Assembly: GCF_042660205.1 (NCBI RefSeq)
Contig: NZ_JBHSTQ010000002.1
Span: 186,001-250,000 of the forward strand
Length of the DNA stretch: 64,000 nt
DNA from: Sporolactobacillus kofuensis
Lineage (GTDB): Bacteria > Bacillota > Bacilli > Bacillales > Sporolactobacillaceae
Direction of reading: 5' to 3'
Shown here: positions 61,959 through 64,000 of the stretch, one piece after another
Layout of the letters: each line of letters starts with the position of its first letter
How positions within the stretch are numbered: the first letter of the stretch is position 1
Notes under the pieces: generated by a model
Database searches by the model: none
The model's input: the letters and a program-made list of their open reading frames with translations, nothing else
What the model was told of the DNA's origin: nothing
Made by a program: the position numbers and the translations under genes

Positions 61959-62354
61959 GAGCATTCGCACATTTTTCGACAAAAACATTCCATTGTTCTT
62001 GATGCATTGGGTATATGGTATACAAGAAGGGGGCTCACAAGGAGGAATTATTTGGTAGCGTGTCCATGTTCTACATTGGAGAGATTTATCCTCCATTGCA
62101 AGCAATTTCTCATCTGTTTGAAGCTATTTCTAAAAAAATATTGATTCCTGTGTTGGTGACTTAATGAAATTGAGGAGTGTTGTCATAACGGTACTGAATC
62201 CGTGTGTAGGGTATGGGGATCTTGTATTTTAAAATCAATACGTAATTCCTTTTTCTGGTCATTTCATACTATTTCACCATAAGTATAAGTATCTGTTTAC
62301 CTGCAAAGTACGCAGAAGAAAACGAATTGGTCTTTCCCACTTAATCTTGCCTGA

Positions 62355-62627
62355 TCATAGCCAGCCTCTTTCTTTCGCAAGCAATGCTGCTTCTTGCCTC
62401 GTGCTCACTTCCATCTTTTGAATTGATGTTGATAGGTAATTGCGCACAGTTCCACGAGAAAGATGGAGCATTTCGGCAATTGTCTGGGTTCTTAATCCGG
62501 AAAGTGTCTGCCTTAGAACTTCTTGCTCACTTGCAGTGGGCGGATTTTCCTCACTAAAAAAGAATGATACCGCAAGATCTGGACTGATGTAGCGTTCCCC
62601 CTTATTTATTTGGCGAAGATGTACTTG
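62355..62627 (-). pseudogene. Response-regulator remnant (LuxR/NarL-type HTH only)
   Basis: About 90 codons without a start: RQINKGERYISPDLAVSFFF, SEQEVLRQTLSGLRTQTIAEMLHLSRGTVRNYL and ARQ-like QEAALLAKERGWL. This is the linker plus complete LuxR-type helix-turn-helix of a DesR/YvfU-like response regulator; the whole receiver domain is missing. An in-frame stop lies just upstream (62628-62630). Frame overlaps the end of the permease fragment, marking a deletion junction. Confidence 0.8.
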
Positions 62628-62826
62628 TTAGAGCATACAGAACGACCATATAGCCAATCCAATAAAAAATTGACTCCTTTGTTTCAACCGTATTCAGATG
62701 GTGAAACCATTGTCCTCGCATAGAGTAGAGTATAGAAGCAATCGGAACACCTAGGGTAAAAAGAAAGTTAACCTTATAATACATTTTAACGCGCATAAAA
62801 TGTTTGATTAGGGGTATTAGATTCAT
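62602..62826 (-). pseudogene. ABC-2 type permease N-terminal fragment
   Basis: 74 codons with ATG and GGGAGAG. MRVKMYYKVNFLFTLGVPIASILY resembles the first helix of ABC-2 drug-export permeases such as YvfS, which are about 240 residues or more. The frame then runs into the response-regulator remnant. Likely the 5' end of a permease truncated by deletion; a residual small protein could still be made. Confidence 0.55.
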
Positions 62827-62985
62827 AAATGTCTCTCTCCCAACTCAACTTATTGAATTCATTCTAAATTGAGCGTGTTCGGGTGGGTAGTCACTGAAGT
62901 CATCAATTGTTGATGACAACTGTCAGTATTTAAAGCGACCATTAACTAGCTCAATGTCATCTCAAGCTCTACCTGATTTTCTGTA

Positions 62986-63015
62986 CAAAAAAACACGAGC
63001 AATTAGGCTCGTGTT
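62986..63015 (-). terminator. Terminator after the NlpC/P60 gene
   Basis: 9-bp stem AACACGAGC/GCTCGTGTT, 6-base loop, then TTTTT on the minus strand, 23 bp past the stop. Confidence 0.9.
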
Positions 63016-63038
63016 AAATGATCATTTAGTCAAATCAA

Positions 63039-64000
63039 TTAGTTAAGGATTCGCCGAACGACGCCACGGAAATGTGATTTCCAATACGGATTAGACATGC
63101 TGACCACAGCAACACCTGTACTGCTTTGTGAACCAATGAAACGACCACCGCCAAGGTAGATACCAACATGTCCATTTGTTTTGTATGTATCAAAGAACAC
63201 AAGGTCACCAGGGCGTGCAGAACTAAAGCTTACTGCACTACCTTGGCTAACCAAAGCACCAGTGCTTCTTCCTACACCAATTCCGTTTGCCGCAAACGCG
63301 GCATGAACAAAACCAGAGCAGTCAAACTGTCCAGTAGACGGACTGGATGCGCCAAAGACATAGGTTGAACGGCCAATAAATTTATTACCGTAATTAAGGA
63401 TACCTGAGATACCGCCGGATGAAATTGAAGCAGACATGTTCACATCAGGAGATTGGTTCGAATCACTTGAAGAGCTTGATCCATTATCATTTGAAGATTG
63501 GTTACTTGATGCTTGGTCACTTGATCCCCCATTGTCCGATGTACTGCTATCTGGAGTGAAAGCAACCTGCTTAATTGACGCACGTTTGAGATCATTTGAT
63601 GCACTTACCAAAGCTTTTAGTTGATCGGAAATATTGCTTTGCTTACTATCAAGAGCCTGAGCAGCAATTTTTTTCTTCTCTTGAAGAGCAACAACTTCAC
63701 TCAATGTATTCTTTAACTTTTCGAGCCGTGCAACATTAGCTGCTTGCTTGCTTTCGACACTTGTTTTCTTTTGATTTACTGCCATTTGGTCGTTTTTCTG
63801 ATCAGTAATAATCTTCTGATCTTGATTCGTAATGGTCGTCAACGCTAATGTACGGTCTATAAAATCACCAAAGTTTTTAGAACCAAGCAAAACATCTAAA
63901 TAATTAACTGATCCACCATTTTTATAGATGGATACCAAACGGTCATTGAGCAAGGCCTTACGCTTTTCTATTCTTGCTTCAATTTCTTTTACTTCTGCCT
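63039..64000 (-). CDS. CwlO-like peptidoglycan D,L-endopeptidase (5' end outside window)
   Basis: 320 C-terminal codons. Coiled coil in the visible N-terminal part (KEIEARIEKRKALLNDR, then KTSVESKQAANVARLEKL), Ser/Asn/Gly-rich linker (SSDQASSNQSSNDNGSSS), and NlpC/P60 domain with catalytic Cys in QFDCSGFVHAAF, His in NGHVGIYLGGGRF. Architecture of CwlO (YvcE), which cuts D-Glu to DAP bonds during elongation. Signal peptide and start are past base 64000. A LytE/PcsB-type paralogue is possible. Confidence 0.9.
   Translation of the reverse strand, partial: AEVKEIEARIEKRKALLNDRLVSIYKNGGSVNYLDVLLGSKNFGDFIDRTLALTTITNQDQKIITDQKNDQMAVNQKKTSVESKQAANVARLEKLKNTLSEVVALQEKKKIAAQALDSKQSNISDQLKALVSASNDLKRASIKQVAFTPDSSTSDNGGSSDQASSNQSSNDNGSSSSSDSNQSPDVNMSASISSGGISGILNYGNKFIGRSTYVFGASSPSTGQFDCSGFVHAAFAANGIGVGRSTGALVSQGSAVSFSSARPGDLVFFDTYKTNGHVGIYLGGGRFIGSQSSTGVAVVSMSNPYWKSHFRGVVRRILN

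Noticed and set aside
61845..62105. 86-codon frame containing the YjcZ-like peptide
   Set aside because: The N-terminal 67 residues are not protein-like and run through the sigma-K promoter; only the last 19 codons have a ribosome site and family match.
1..64000. CRISPR arrays, tRNA or rRNA genes, insertion sequences, prophage genes
   Set aside because: None seen: no regularly spaced direct repeats, no cloverleaf or rRNA motifs noticed, and no transposase, integrase or phage proteins among the frames.

Overview
The window is a chromosomal segment of an endospore-forming, meso-diaminopimelate (DAP) member of the Bacillales. Evidence: the division and cell-wall (dcw) cluster, the ylb, yla, ykt and yku neighbourhoods in Bacillus subtilis-like order, sporulation genes (spoVD, spoVE, gerR, ylbJ, a Spo0E-like phosphatase, a csfG-like small RNA) and a DAP-type MurE. 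Absences relative to B. subtilis (murG and murB from the dcw cluster, ctaC-G from the cta region) suggest a relative outside the core Bacillus group, for example near Sporolactobacillaceae; the species cannot be fixed by eye.

Layout. 1-16.5 kb (minus strand): dcw cluster mraZ-rsmH-ftsL-pbpB-spoVD-murE-murF-mraY-murD-spoVE, a strong terminator, then divIB-ftsA-ftsZ. mraZ has a three-repeat MraZ operator and ftsA a sigma-H-like promoter. 16.8-27.9 kb: gerR, rpmF, ylbN, tmcAL, ylbL, ylbJ, coaD, rsmD, the csfG-like sRNA, ylbG, ricF (ylbF), ylbE, ylbD, ylbC, a degenerate CAP-like gene and a GNAT enzyme. 28.1-38.4 kb: ctaB and ctaA (heme O and A synthesis), pycA, ftsW, ylaN, ylaI, typA, ylaF-like. 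38.4-49.5 kb: IMPase-family suhB/yktC, ykzI, yktB, the pdhABCD operon with a long leader carrying a cre site, def, a HAD phosphatase, rpoY and rnjA. 49.5-57.9 kb: a lone cydB-like gene, an unknown coiled-coil protein, a 2-Cys peroxiredoxin, dapL-dapH-ccpC, a Spo0E-like gene, and ykaA-pit. 58-64 kb: an MFS exporter with its TetR regulator, yfkAB, an orphan ORF, a 19-residue YjcZ-like sporulation peptide, a deletion scar joining an ABC permease start to a response-regulator end, and the 3' part of a CwlO-like endopeptidase.

How it works together: cell-wall precursor synthesis (MurD/E/F, MraY, DapH/DapL) feeds the divisome and the two SEDS/PBP systems (FtsW with PbpB, SpoVE with SpoVD). PycA, PDH and CcpC control carbon entry into the TCA cycle. 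RNase J1, RicF, RpoY, RsmH, RsmD and TmcAL handle RNA.

The least explained content is a family of intergenic, hairpin-rich imperfect repeats (about 17.5, 24.7, 30.35, 36.0, 50.7, 51.4 and 52.6 kb). The csfG-like RNA, the sigma-K-linked micro-ORF and the paired TetR operators are further points of interest.
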